Source: Owenia fusiformis
Lineage: Eukaryota; Annelida; Polychaeta; Sabellida; Oweniidae
NCBI GenBank assembly: GCA_903813345.2
Contig: CAIIXF020000006.1
Location: forward strand, 31,416,024-31,480,023
Direction of reading: 5' to 3'
DNA length: 64,000 bases
Shown here: positions 11,361-22,932 of the stretch, piece by piece
Layout: each line of letters opens with the position of its first letter
How positions within the stretch are numbered: position 1 is the stretch's first letter
The notes under the pieces: generated by a model
Databases searched by the model: none
What the model was told of the DNA's origin: nothing
The model's input: the letters and a program-made list of their open reading frames with translations, nothing else
Translations under genes and position numbers: made by a program

Positions 11361-14300
11361 CATGACAGTTGGAGAAATCCTAGGTGCTGGAAATTTGAAG
11401 AAGATTCTAGGATTTATTTCCAATATGTTGATGTTAGCAGGGGTAAGTTATTTTTATTAAGATAGTTTTAAATACTTTTTCAAAAATTACATTTAGTTTA
11501 AGAAAATCCAACTAATCTTAAATATAAAAAGAGATATTGAAGATTAGAATAATGCGAATTATGTGAGCTTCCCCCTTAAACCAATTAGAACTTTTAAACC
11601 AAGAATGAATCACAGCCCCTTCAATGAATGATATTGGTTTATTTAAAACTTATGAATTTGAAAACTTTAGATGAATAAATCACTGGCCCTTCAGAGGGGA
11701 AAAATAGTACAATGATGGTGGTCTTTCCTAACATGGACTCAACCACCAATGATAGGGTTAAATTACTGTTGCTGCAAAATGTTGATTCTATAAAGCTATT
11801 TATAATGTACATTGTTTTTTGTAGGAACAAAGCCCTACATGCATACATAAAATATATTGATTGTGAAGAAGAGTCTGCTACCAACATATGGATAAAGGTG
11901 AGTAATTAATTCTAACATGTTTGTTTGCCTTGTTTTCTTTAAAACAATTTTTCCTGGAATTTTGAAACAATATTCAACATTTTTCCCTTTCCTTTGGGGC
12001 CCACATAGTTCGTATTAAAGGATAGTACCTTGTGAAATTGACTTCTTACTTTATATTCATTATAAGTTCTAGTTCAGTGTTCCATCTGTACTTTGTTGCA
12101 TTAGGCCATATGATGTAGATACTTTGTTTTATGTCCTGCTTTAAAGTCCAAATAACACAATGGCATAAGGAAAACAAACATTAACACTTGTTTGCTGGGA
12201 AATGTATATGATAAATTTCTATATAAAAGGGTATGGTATTCCTATTTGCAGTGATTTCAAATACACATTCAACTAATCATGTACATTGGTACATGTGGCA
12301 TGCAGTATGTTTCAAAGATATTCATAGAAATAAAATGCTCAATTAACTATTCAATTGATTATAATTAATCCAACCTTATTGATAATTAACAAATCAATTA
12401 TATTTTAATATCAATCTCAGTGAGGTAATATCCAAAAATATATATATTAAAGCAGGTAATTTTATGATGAAGTAAATGGGTCTTCACATGCAGTATTACC
12501 CTGAACAGATTTGTCATTAAAATTCAGAGTATACCCTCACAAAAAGATAAAAACAGATGATTAAATAAAGGAAAGGGAAAGCAACAGAAATTAACGAAAC
12601 AGAATAATTACTTATAGTATGAACCTAAAAGTTAATTCATCACTTTTGTTTATTTTTTAGTGAATATTTGTTGAACATCTTTTAAGGGCAAATTCTTTGA
12701 AATTGAGATGCATATCTAATAACCACAAATTGCACAAGCATTTACACTGCCATATAATTTAATTTGATATCGACTACAATGTTTAACTCCTTGATATTAT
12801 GACAAATTCCATCTGAAATTCACAAAACCACTTAGTGATTTCTTATATAATATAGCACAAACGAGATACTTATCCATTTCTATAGCATAACATCTTTACA
12901 CAAAAGCTAGGTTTTTCAATAGGTTGAGATCACTCAGTTGTGAACCATATAATAAAATCAACTTCTAGATTGAGTTTCATGATTTAAGTTTGGAGAAATC
13001 CGATGAAGTTGAATTTGGTTATATTGCTTCAAATGTTCATAAAAATGTGAGCAATACAAAGAGAATGCTGTGTTTGGAAATAAATATATCACAAACATAT
13101 GTTTTTTAAAAATAAATGATTACATCATTTCTCATTAAAATTCTCCCAGATTCTCCTATTCTGAAGTCCAATAAACATGACAGTTACCACTTAAATGGAT
13201 CAAACTTTCCAATGACTGATTTTGACATTATCTATTAATGAGTTGATCTTATAGGATGGACTGTTGGTACTGTCTCCTAAAATAAATAAAATACCACCCT
13301 TTATTATCCAGTGATAGACCACCTTTAAGTAGTTTCTTCAAAATGGGAATGTTAACCATATCAAAACTAATTTGATTGTGAATTTCTTTCTAATAAAATG
13401 TGTCAAATACAGAATCCAGGCTAGTTTAACCTTGTTAGAATACAGCATGTTTCAAATGCAATTCAGGGCCAAGCTTGATACTAAATGAATATAGGGTAAT
13501 ATGACCATCCTGATGCTAAAGTGTCAGCAAAAGCTCAAAATTCATTTGATGTATTGCAAATATTAGAAAAAATGTTCAAAAACATCAAAGAAGAAAATGG
13601 ATAAACAACCAATAGGAAAAATAAATATGAAATCAATTTTTTAAAACATCAAACAATGAAAGTAAAAAAACACAGCAGATGCTCATCAAGTTTCAACCTC
13701 AATCTAAAGAGGGCTCCACAAGAGGGGGTAGTGGGGCCGCTTTTGTCACTTTTAAGATTTCAAAATTCTCACTTTGTCACATTTAAAATTTACTTGTCAG
13801 ATTCGTTCCTTTTTAGTCAGTCAAAGTATTTACATGTAATGCACTAAATTGTCTGTTATGTTACATTGTTTGATTGCTGGTTAGAATAAGTCATCTTACT
13901 AGCATCAATTTACATTCAGAACGAATTATCTATTTTTGTCACTCTCAAAACACTTGTCAGTCTGATAAATGTGCAAAATTGTCACTTGCAAGGATTGATT
14001 GTCACATTTGTTCATTTTTAAGTACCAAAAAGTCCCATTTTTAGAGGCCAGGTCGCCTTATCACATACCCCTTGGGGAGCCCCCTAAAGCATTGTTATAT
14101 TCCTTGGGCTATGAGGTAAGTTATGTGTTAGCATGCCACCAAGAGAATATTAATTGTCAAGATTTGGGTGATAATTATTGATCAAAGTATCAAAGACAAA
14201 GTGTCAATTTTTCTAGGGAATACTAAGTGTTTCGATATGGGTGAAAGACTAAAAGATAGTAATTGAGATGCAACAAATATAATTGTAATCACAGATACTC

Positions 14301-16366
14301 TTATCAATTTGGCTCAAAATTATGTAATGACATGCGAGTTCCTCAAATACAAAGTTAAATTATAAAGTTGATCAAAGTTTAAGATACATTGTGGACTATT
14401 GTGACTATTATTAAATTGTGAAAATACTTAGTAACACCCAGTTTTAAAGAAACACTTTTTATGTTATAATGTTAAAGCTTTAAAACAATGAAGCCACTAT
14501 GTATTTGGTTTATAACAAGATTCAAGGACACAGCTTATTTATGCTTCCTTGCAAATGCTGATACCAAAGTTCTGGTACCAGGAACATGTCAAATTAATCA
14601 ACCTACTTAGGTGATGTGATCACCAACTTGTCAACACTAAACGTTTTCCATGACCTTAAAACATTAATCATGGAAACCGTGAATTTAAATAAGGTCATTT
14701 ATATTTTTAATAAAGGGAATATCTCAAACTTTTGAGAAAAGGAAGGTTATTTCATATTGAAAAGGAAGGTTATTTAGATTGAACATATATGACACCACCC
14801 CTTTTAAAATATATCCCATGTTAGTTGTGTTACATCCACACCTCAAGCATCTGATACACCGATACAAGTGGGTTAAATTTCAAAATGTTAATTTTAGCCC
14901 TCCCCAAGTAAAATAAACATAAACATTATGTAATGTTGTGATAAGGGGGAGAGGGTTATATCATACTAAGTAAGCTTTAGAGAAATGATTGATCTATTTC
15001 ATTGCATGAAAACCAGTGTTTCCTAAGTGACATTTTTGTGGTTTTGAGAAAATGGGTTTAAAGTTGAAACATGAACCATTTATGATACAAAGCTGATTTT
15101 ATACTATCTCATGTCATTGTAAGGTTTATGTATATGATTTCAAAACTATTATATTTGCAGTGGTAAGAAAGGAAATTGTGGCAGAAGATTTTTCAGCTGT
15201 TTTGCACATTTTGACATTTACGTTGACTCATTGTATCAAATTGATCAATTCATTGATTTTGCAGTTTGGAAAATAAAACTTATTGCATCATTGAATTCCC
15301 TTTCAAGTTTATAATGTTGAAGTTTTCAATCAACTGTTTTAATTGTAATTAATAATTTAATTAATGCCATATATCACAGTCATTGTTTTTTTAGTACATT
15401 GTTTTTGTCATTATACCATTATACTGTACATTAAACATTATTGCAATATTAGCATATTAGTCTAATACTGATTATTTGTTGAAAGGGTTGACTCAGAATT
15501 TTAATGCAGAGTAGGCCAGTTTGTAAGTTGTATGTGATGGAACCTTTGAATATATTATATTTTCAACCTACATGCATCCTTCATTTCCAAAATACACTTA
15601 TGTAATACATTAATTAAACATGTAATTAAACATGTTAATTGTCTCGATATCCTGTATTGGCACTCGACTCCGTCTCTTGCCAATAAAGAATTTCTCGAGC
15701 AGAATATATACTGTATTGGACTTCAAATCATTCAATAACTTATAATATTATCATTTCATTATATCGTGCCATCAAAAGAAATGGTACATTTTAGAGTGTG
15801 ATACTCTGGTGCCGCTTTCAATATATCTTACTTTTAGTGTTATTGGACTTCAAAGAGAAGTGAAGGTTATCCGCAAATAATATACCCATTGCATGGAATA
15901 TGTTATTTTCTTTGGTATAACAAAATATTTGGGCTAAGAAATAATTTGTGAAGCTTTCTAAATGTTTTTTCATGAAAAATAGCATGCTCCACTAAGCTGG
16001 ACAAATCTTTGACCACCTGTGACTTACCAACCATATTTCATGACTACCAGCCTGATATAGTCACAATGTTACATGACTTTAAATATCAAGTAGTTATTTC
16101 CTAAAATGACAGGGTTGCAGCTTTATTTGACCACCCTGTACAGCAATATTACTTAATATTATTATATTACTTAAATAATATTATAGTTTTCTTTTGTTTA
16201 ATTCCAGGTGATGTTTGAGACCAAAAAAAACGGCGAGCGGTTTATGTTGGCTATTTCCAAAGCAACAACATGTATGCATGTCAATACAAGGATTGCCATT
16301 GCGCATGTTCATTTGTTGCACAATACAACACAGAAAAAGCAAGCAAGATCAAAGATCATTAATTGA
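11361..16366 (+). CDS. Scattered exon-like pieces on the plus strand, one weakly PR/SET-like
   Basis: Three pieces have splice-like borders. 11361-11440 starts ATG, encodes MTVGEILGAGNLKKILGFIS plus seven residues and ends at gtaagt. 11825-11897 follows acceptor ttttttgtag, encodes NKALHAYIKYIDCEEESATN then IWIK and ends at gtgagt. 16208-16366 follows attccag and begins VMFETKKNGERFMLAISKA, ending in a stop. The second and third join in phase; the first and second do not. The order Y-I-D-x4-S-x2-N-x-W-x-K-V across the second junction recalls the end of a PR (PRDM/SET-like) domain, whose usual form is D-x4-S-x2-N-W-M-R-Y-V. One extra residue and the long gap make this weak. It may be a decayed captured gene or chance. 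Confidence 0.2.
11900..13700. other. Interior of the 11.3-kb element, no recognised feature
   Basis: AT-rich sequence without exon-like ORFs or repeats that I could identify. Confidence 0.4.
13710..14085. mobile_element. 376-bp MITE-like insertion within the 11.3-kb element
   Basis: The left end reads AGGGCTCCACAAGAGGGGGT and the inverse of the right end AGGGGGCTCCCCAAGGGGTA. AAAG lies just outside both ends (13706-13709 and 14086-14089), a possible 4-bp duplication. The interior repeats the word TTGTCAC at short intervals. Two short plus-strand ORFs overlap the arms and are not taken as genes. Confidence 0.55.
14090..16200. other. Interior of the 11.3-kb element, no recognised feature
   Basis: AT-rich sequence; neither a coding exon nor a tandem array was seen. 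Confidence 0.4.
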
Positions 16367-16629
16367 GCCATTAGAGCCAAATACGACACCAATCTCGAAA
16401 AAGAAGCTTAAAGATGAAATTGGGGAAGATAGCATCTCTCTATATAGGAATGAACACTCTCACTGTTGAGTCAAAGCCAGTGATATGGTGGGATCAATTT
16501 ATGTGGCAAACGTCAAAGCCATTGTAAATTCCTTGAAGATCGTTAAATTAGAACTTGGGCTAGTATAATGATGAAGCTAATATATTATAATGTATTATGA
16601 AAGAACTAGAGTATTACTCATATTTACAT

Positions 16630-18060
16630 GCCTAACCATCAACAACGTACAGTGACAAAATATACCGCTGTTCATTTTATATTGTACAGTGTCACTAAAA
16701 ACTGATGATGCAGGTGTGTTGTAGGTTTTCAAAAATTAATTTTGGGCATACTCGAAAGATTTCAATTTCATGTTTAATTTTGTATGCATTCGACTTTTAG
16801 CTTTCTGATTACATTAAAAGATTTAAAAGCAATGCTCGATTTTTCCGTAGTTAATCTACCAACAAAAATTGATCGGTTGGAAAATGTTGGGTTTTTCACA
16901 TTTCCTTTGATCATTTTTTCTCCTGTCGCCTAAGAGTGTCATTTATTTATGAGAATATGTTTCTCTAAACTACACAATTTAAGATGAGTGAAGATTTGAT
17001 AAATATTATGTATTGGGTGTAATTTTAAAAAATCAGAAGAGTAGTTGTCAACTCCACTGAAGGGTGTCAGTGTAAATGAAATTCACGAGATGTTATATTG
17101 AACAATGCAATAATTCAATTTCAAAATCCAGCATTTGATGAGTAACAAGTTAGGTTTAAGGAACATGTTCAATTATCCTCAATACAGATGTTCTAAAGTT
17201 AAGGTAAATTTGATTTTTAAATCTTTTTGAATGTTATTTCATTTTATAAAAGTATTGGTGTGGTGATTAATATGTGACCATGGGATGTTAGCCTCTAACC
17301 TCTTGATCACATGACATCTGTACTTTAACGTAATAAGAAACACTTTTATGAATTTTAATTATCTTAAGAAGTTCATAGAGAGATCTATACTAGCTAGTCG
17401 AACATGACTTTTTAAAACCTCTTTATGCTATATCTGGAAAGTGTTGAGGTTCAATACTATGGTTCAATCGAGTTTAAGTAATACTGTGATTGTTAAGTTT
17501 CAGTTTTAAATCAATCTGATCCCCCTGCCCATTAGTGTTATTAAAAATATGTTGTCAGGGTTAACTGTGAATTCAGATATGTAAGTTCATTGGGAAACGT
17601 ACATCAAGATGACAAGGCACATTTGTAATTTTTTGATTTTTATTATTTTAACTAAAACATGAATATTTATTAAATCTTCAACCGACCTTAATTGTGTAAC
17701 TTAGGGAAACATATTCTCATAAATATAATTGACACTCTTAGGTGACAGGGGGAAAAATGATCAAAGTAAATGTGAAAAACCCAACATTTTCCAACCGATC
17801 ATTGTTTGCGGTTAGATTTACTATGAAAAAAATCGAGCATTGCTCGAAAATCTTTTAACGTAATCAGAAAGCTAATGGTTTTCCTAATAGAATACACACA
17901 AAATTAAACATGAAATTCTTTATGCATTCCTCAGATTAATTTTTAAAACCTACATCACATCTTTTGCTTCATATCAGTTAGAATAGTGACACTGCAAATC
18001 AAAAGTGTACGGGGGTATATTTTGTCACTGTACATTGTCGATGATCAGGTGTGATTTAAA
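16630..18060. repeat. 1.4-kb hairpin (long imperfect inverted repeat) in the 11.3-kb element
   Basis: Left-arm segments such as GATCGGTTGGAAAATGTTGG (about 16870), CCTAAGAGTGTCA and TTATGAGAATATGTTTC recur inverted in the right arm at about 17800, 17740 and 17710. Outer segments GTACAGTGACAAAATATACC (about 16648) and its inverse (about 18015) also pair. Arms are roughly 80-85% similar by eye, with the fold near 17300. It may be a nested foldback transposon or a structural part of the larger element. Confidence 0.65.
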
Positions 18061-18424
18061 ATAAAAAAGTTTAAATGATAAATCTTCTGCCTGTTGTACC
18101 ATCAATTACAGTATTTTCTAATGAAGTATTTTCTGTAATGCTAAAGATTACTTGATCTGTACATGATGAACTACTTTTTAAAAATATCTTGTCATAAAAT
18201 TTAAAATTGTACTTATATAGAATTGCAATTAAAACATTATATAAGACATGTTAATTGCAATCCGATGAAAATTTCTGTTGCCAAACTTATTAATGGAAGT
18301 GAAATTGCTTTTAACACACAAATGTTGACCCAATGAATTTGAATTCAAACATCAATTTCGATTATAAAACAGAAGTGAAAACAATAATTTCTGAATCCTT
18401 ACCTGTAATGTCAGTTTACTAGAA

Positions 18425-18866
18425 TGTCTGAATTCAGGCACCTTATTTCAGTTTCATAGATTTTTGTCTAAATTCAGGCACCTCATCCAAGCTTAGCAAG
18501 TTGTCTGAATTCAGACACTATATTTCAGTTTTATAGATTGTTGTCTGAATTCAGGCACCTCATCCAAGCTTAGCAAAGTGTCTGAATTCAGACACTATAT
18601 TTCAGTTTTATGGAATGTTGTCTGAATTCAGGTACCTCACCCAAGCTTAGCGAGTTGTCTGAATTCAGACACCATATTTCAGTTTTATGGAATGTTGTCT
18701 GAATTCTTATTTTAGTTTAAGAGAATCTTGTCTGAATTCATGCACCAAAATCTCAGATATAAGTCTTTTTTTGAATTAAAAATGTGTGGGCATGTCTGAA
18801 TTCAGACACATATTTTCCCATTCTAAGAGTTGCATAGAGTAAAACATCTGCCTGAATTCAGACACT
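18425..18866. repeat. Right subterminal array of 16-bp palindromes
   Basis: About twelve copies of TGTCTGAATTCAGACA or close variants (often ...CAGGCACC) lie about 39 bp apart from 18425 to 18866. Spacers alternate between TATATTTCAGTTTTATAG and CTCATCCAAGCTTAGCAA, forming ~78-bp dimers. The spacers and spacing are unlike those of the left array; only the palindrome is shared. Confidence 0.9.
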
Positions 18867-19085
18867 TCATATATCTACACAAAAAGATTGTAAATATGTT
18901 GCTGATGTCTGTACATAACATAAATATACAGTACCTAGAAATATATATCTTTATTTTTATACTTTGCTGGTTGTTTATAATCTTTTCTCATTCAAAAAAC
19001 TTCTCCAACACCTAAAGAATACATTAATTGTCAAATATATTTCTTGATTTATATTAATAATTCAAACTTTTGTCACCTATGGAAT

Positions 19086-19108
19086 TGCCAAACTACACTG
19101 GAACCTGT
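19086..19108 (-). repeat. Right terminal inverted repeat of the 11.3-kb element
   Basis: On the minus strand it reads ACAGGTTCCAGTGTAGTTTG followed by GCA, pairing with 7828-7850. The second TAAAAA target copy follows at 19109-19114. Confidence 0.8.
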
Positions 19109-19745
19109 TAAAAATATAATTTTTGAAAAAGAATTTCATGGTCGATAGTGTCAAATGCCTTGGAAAAATCTAAAAATAGGCCAATTGAGTATTCTCCGAG
19201 ATCAATAGATTTTCTTATTTTTCAACAAAATTTAGAACAGCCATAAAAGTTGACTTCTTTTCTCTAAATCCAAATTGATTCGAATATAAAATTTCCATTT
19301 TGTCAATAAAAGTAGAAAATCTCCTATGCATTAATTTTTCAAGTAGTTTGGAGAATACAAGAAGGACAGAAATGGGGCGATAATTTGTAAATAATTTGTC
19401 ATTATCTTTTTTATATATTGGAATGACTTTGGCGGCTTTTAAATGATCTGGAAATATACCATTGCTAAACGATAGATTAAATATATGCAAAAGGGGCTGT
19501 AAGAGTGCGTTACCACACTCCTTTATGACAAACGGCTTAAAGTCATCAAGACCAGCAGCTGAATTTTTCAGATTATTTATTTCAGTTTGAATTTCATCAT
19601 GAGATATTGGATTAAGAAATAGAGTAGATTTTGTTTGACCTAATTTCTGCATGAAATCAAGTGGGTTCTTTTTTGATTTGGGGATTTTTGAAGCAAGATT
19701 CTCACCTACAGTTGAAAAAAGTTGTTAAATTGATTTGCAATTTGC
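19109..19745 (-). mobile_element. LINE, N-terminal half of the RT ORF
   Basis: Minus-strand translation gives the fingers and first palm motifs of a non-LTR reverse transcriptase: GENLASKIPKSKKNPLDFM, then NSAAGLDDFKPFVIKECGN, VIPIYKKDNDKLFTNYRPIS, NQFGFREKKS, and motif A in [19 protein letters not shown]. It stops at LYF, where the 11.3-kb element is inserted. The frame is broken by one missing base in an A run near 19214 and one in a T run near 19720. No endonuclease domain is present, so the LINE copy is 5'-truncated and abuts satellite sequence at about 19745. Confidence 0.85.
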
Positions 19746-19885
19746 TGTTTGTAATGTGTTGTTAATGATGGCATTTTAACGTCTTATTAAATTGATGAAT
19801 CCAGAATTAGTGGCATACTGGCATAATAACGTAGAATTAAAATAAAATGATGACCCCATTTTTGATGACATTATGAGACCAGAAG
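19746..19885. repeat. Remnant of the 3.9-6.2 kb satellite
   Basis: It contains GTGTTGTTAATGATGGCATT, TTAAATTGATGA and AAAATGATGACCCCATTTTTG, matching diverged units of the array that ends at about 6230. Its place next to the truncated 5' end of the LINE shows the LINE was inserted into this satellite. Confidence 0.65.
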
Positions 19886-20031
19886 CATTAATATTATTGT
19901 TTGTCCTTTACATGTTTGAGTGGCCATTTCCCAGGGGCCATTTTTAATGATAGTTGGGTAACATAAAAATTATTTGATAATTTCGACTATCACAGATCCA
20001 ATTATTAAAATGGTTCAATTTGTCGCAAGTA

Positions 20032-20908
20032 CACTCCCCTCCATAAGTTTGGCAACCTTTTTTCCCCCATTGAACTACGTGTTAAAGCCTCTTTACCTTT
20101 GAATTTTTATTTACTTAGCCTGTGATGAAAATACTTATACTATTGATGAAAACATAATTTGACTTTAATTCCAATACCTCCAAATTTTCTCAATTTTTTT
20201 CCTCAATTACAATGGGTCGAAAATTGATGATAAATTTGATGAATTTTTGAAAATTGACATTCCCATGTTAACCAATGAGAAATGGTAGGTTTGCCGCAAG
20301 TCATATGACAGAATATCCATCCATCCGAGTCCTTGCAAAAAATACGAGTTAGGCAGGCAATTGAATTTTCTAACTTTATTTAACAAAAAATTGATATGTT
20401 TCTTCAGGTTCAACAAAGTTATAGGGCTTTAAAGTCAAAATTGTTTTTCAAAAAACCTCCCCCATTGAAATAACACAGGAGGCGAAAAATTATTTTCAAA
20501 AATGACTTTGAAGCGCTGTAACTTTAATATTCATCAAATAAACTAAACACTTAGTGTTCAAAAAAGTTAGACAATTCAATTTCCTATATAAAAATATTTT
20601 TTGCTGAATCTTTTACTGAAAAGATATCCTGATTTCTGATTTGCCCCGAACCCTCCATTTCCCATTGGATTACATGGGAATGACGATTTTCAAAAATTCA
20701 TCAAATTTATCATCAATTTTCGACCTATTGTAATTGAGGAAAAAAAATTGAGAAAATTTGGAGGTATTGGAAATAAAGTCAAGTTACGTTTCCATCAATA
20801 TCATAAGTTATTTCATCGCCGGTTAAGTAAATAAAAATTCAAACGTAAAGAGGCTTTAACACGTAGTTCAATGGGGGAAAAAGGTTGCCAAACTTATGGA
20901 GGGGACTG
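20032..20908. mobile_element. 877-bp MITE with ~255-bp arms, Tc1/mariner type, TA duplication
   Basis: The left end is CACTCCCCTCCATAAGTTTG and the inverse of the right end CAGTCCCCTCCATAAGTTTG. TA is outside both ends (20030-20031 and 20909-20910). The arms remain about 90% similar for 255 bp, including TTTGGCAACC and AAAATTGATGATAAATTTGA. The unpaired middle (about 20290-20650) has no transposase ORF. Long arms with TA duplication fit a non-autonomous Tc1/mariner element. Confidence 0.8.
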
Positions 20909-21075
20909 TAGCATGCATAACGGAATATCTATATAGTATAATAAAAATTTACAGTCTACAGTCACAACACGGCCCGGCAACACAGTGCATGACAAAACTT
21001 GACGAGGATTAACAATTAACAATTCGCATGCTGCTAGCTGAAAGCTAGACTCGATTAAATATGATATATCAGACT

Positions 21076-21628
21076 CACTGGTGATCCGCTCGATTACGCT
21101 GGTTACCGAAACGGTTCGTTTTGGTAACAAAATGTCGGAACGTCGAAGGTACGATTTTTCTTTTTTCCTTATTCCACGCGTTCTAGGCAGAATCCCCACG
21201 ACTTTTTTCTCACAAACATGTATCAGCATCATACAGTATGTTTTAGAAAATGCACATATTTGCGAAAAAATAGCTCAGAAGACATCAGAATCGTCGATTT
21301 AATTCTTCACTTAAGTTTCATAAACGGTTTGGGTTAAAAGAGCAGATCTTAACCGTTTTTCGAAAACCGTTTATGTAACTAAGTGAGGAATTAAATCGAC
21401 AATTCTGTTGTCTTCTGAACTATTTGTTCGCAAATATGTACATTTTCTTAAACATATGATACTATTACTAATACACGTTTGTGTTAAAAATGTCGTGGGA
21501 ATTCTGCCTACAACGAGTGAAATAAGGAAAAAAAGAAAAATCGTACCTTCGATGTTCCGACATTTTGTTACCAAAACGAACCGTCGGAACCGTTTCGGTA
21601 ACCAGCGTAATCGAGTGGATCACCAGTG
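21076..21628. mobile_element. 553-bp foldback element, CACTG ends, 5-bp duplication AGACT
   Basis: The ends read CACTGGTGATCCGCTCGATT and, inverted, CACTGGTGATCCACTCGATT. AGACT flanks both (21071-21075 and 21629-21633). The two arms cover almost the whole element, folding near 21350 (AAACCGTTT... either side). Short ORFs on both strands are mirror images of the arms. Confidence 0.78.
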
Positions 21629-21639
21629 AGACTATTAAT

Positions 21640-22930
21640 AATAGAAAAACGTACGTTTAGTACACATTTGAGATTGTGTAATTGAATTTAGAAATATGAG
21701 AATGTGTCGATTTACTCTTTGACAGAATCACAGAGAATTTGGAGAACAGATTGGTTAAAGGCAGAATCAGATATATAGGGGTAACAAAAACCATAATTAT
21801 AGAAAAATAATACGTTTGTATTTTAAAAATCTTTAATTCTCCTGAAATAAAGTATTTTTTAGAATTTGACAAGCAATGATCTGAGTAATATTCTAAAAAC
21901 AATTTTCGTTTAAACGTGCTGCTAGATCAGAACCTATATTCATTGTATGAGAAATAACGAAATTCATCGAATATAAAGCTGAGACTAATATACTCTAAAT
22001 TTTTTATGTTAGTCTCAGTATAAAGTTAGCATACAATAATTAGATACATTAAAATCATAATATAATGTTAACAGATCTGACCAATTCTAACAAATCAGGA
22101 CAACCTATTTCATGCATTGAATTATATAACCAACAACCCATCCAGGTCACTTTCTAGTGAAACAAAGAAACTGACAAGCTTATCATTTTCATAGCTGAGT
22201 ATAAAAATAAATACTAAATTGTATCAAATGGTAAGTATTGAATGGTCGCCAAGGTGACAAGTTGACCCTTGCAAAACGTTTCTTTGAAATTATATTCTTT
22301 TAAGTCATTTCGTATCTTTTAAGTGATATTGTATAACAAATGCAATGTGTGAAAATAATGCACTGTGGCACTGTAAATTATAAGATCGGGTGGAAAGTTT
22401 GGATTTTCTGAGGCTGAAATCTGAAAAATGATAAACATTTGGAATCCTATCTATCATGTCTATAATACTTTTCATTTGAGTATATATAAAGAAATTTCAA
22501 AAAGTAACGAACATTTCTGTTCTCTCGATCCCCTGGATTTCATGCAGTAATATCTATTACTTTGGTTGGAAATAAAGAATTAGATTTTCGAGAATAATTC
22601 CACATCAGGCATGTAACCTTGAGTGAATCAATTCCTGCCAATTAATGTTATTATATAATTATCCTCCATAAACTAAATTCATTTAGCACTTCTTGGAAAA
22701 AGGGTATATCAACCTCCGGGCTTAATCATTTTCAATAGCAATTTGAATGAAAACACTTATATTTGGTATTATTACGTATGATAAAATGGGCCCAGTGGGT
22801 ATAAGCCAAATATAGTTATCTTATTTTTATTTCAATGATTAATTCAATAAATCAATCTGCAACATTTTTGTCATTTTCATGTAAGAAGCCTTAAAGATTT
22901 TAGAGACATCTTATGAGAATTTATGGATAT
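21640..22930. other. No recognisable feature
   Basis: AT-rich intergenic sequence downstream of TADA3 with no convincing exon, tandem repeat or terminal repeats. Confidence 0.4.
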
Positions 22931-22932
22931 AT

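Larger units (their letters stand above)
7828..19108. mobile_element. 11.3-kb unclassified TIR element inserted in a LINE, with subterminal palindrome arrays
   Basis: The left end reads ACAGGTTCCAGTGAAGTTTG and the inverse of the right end ACAGGTTCCAGTGTAGTTTG, about 21 of 23 terminal bases matching. TAAAAA flanks both ends (7822-7827 and 19109-19114). Deleting the element plus one TAAAAA rejoins the LINE reverse-transcriptase ORF in frame (LYF|YGIRG), so the boundaries are supported three ways. The terminal A/T allows an alternative reading with a 4-bp TTTT duplication. Subterminal arrays of the palindrome TGTCTGAATTCAGACA lie at 7942-8534 and 18425-18866. The interior holds exon-like pieces on both strands, two MITE-like insertions and a 1.4-kb hairpin. 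No transposase, integrase, DNA polymerase or RT domain was recognised inside, so the superfamily is open. 6-bp duplications are known for Polintons and a few others, but the ends do not match Polinton (AG...CT). Confidence 0.82.

Noticed and set aside
7828-19108. Polinton/Maverick identity for the 11.3-kb element (size, 6-bp duplication)
   Set aside because: Termini are ACAGG...CCTGT, not AG...CT with long arms, and no PolB, integrase, ATPase or capsid ORF is present.
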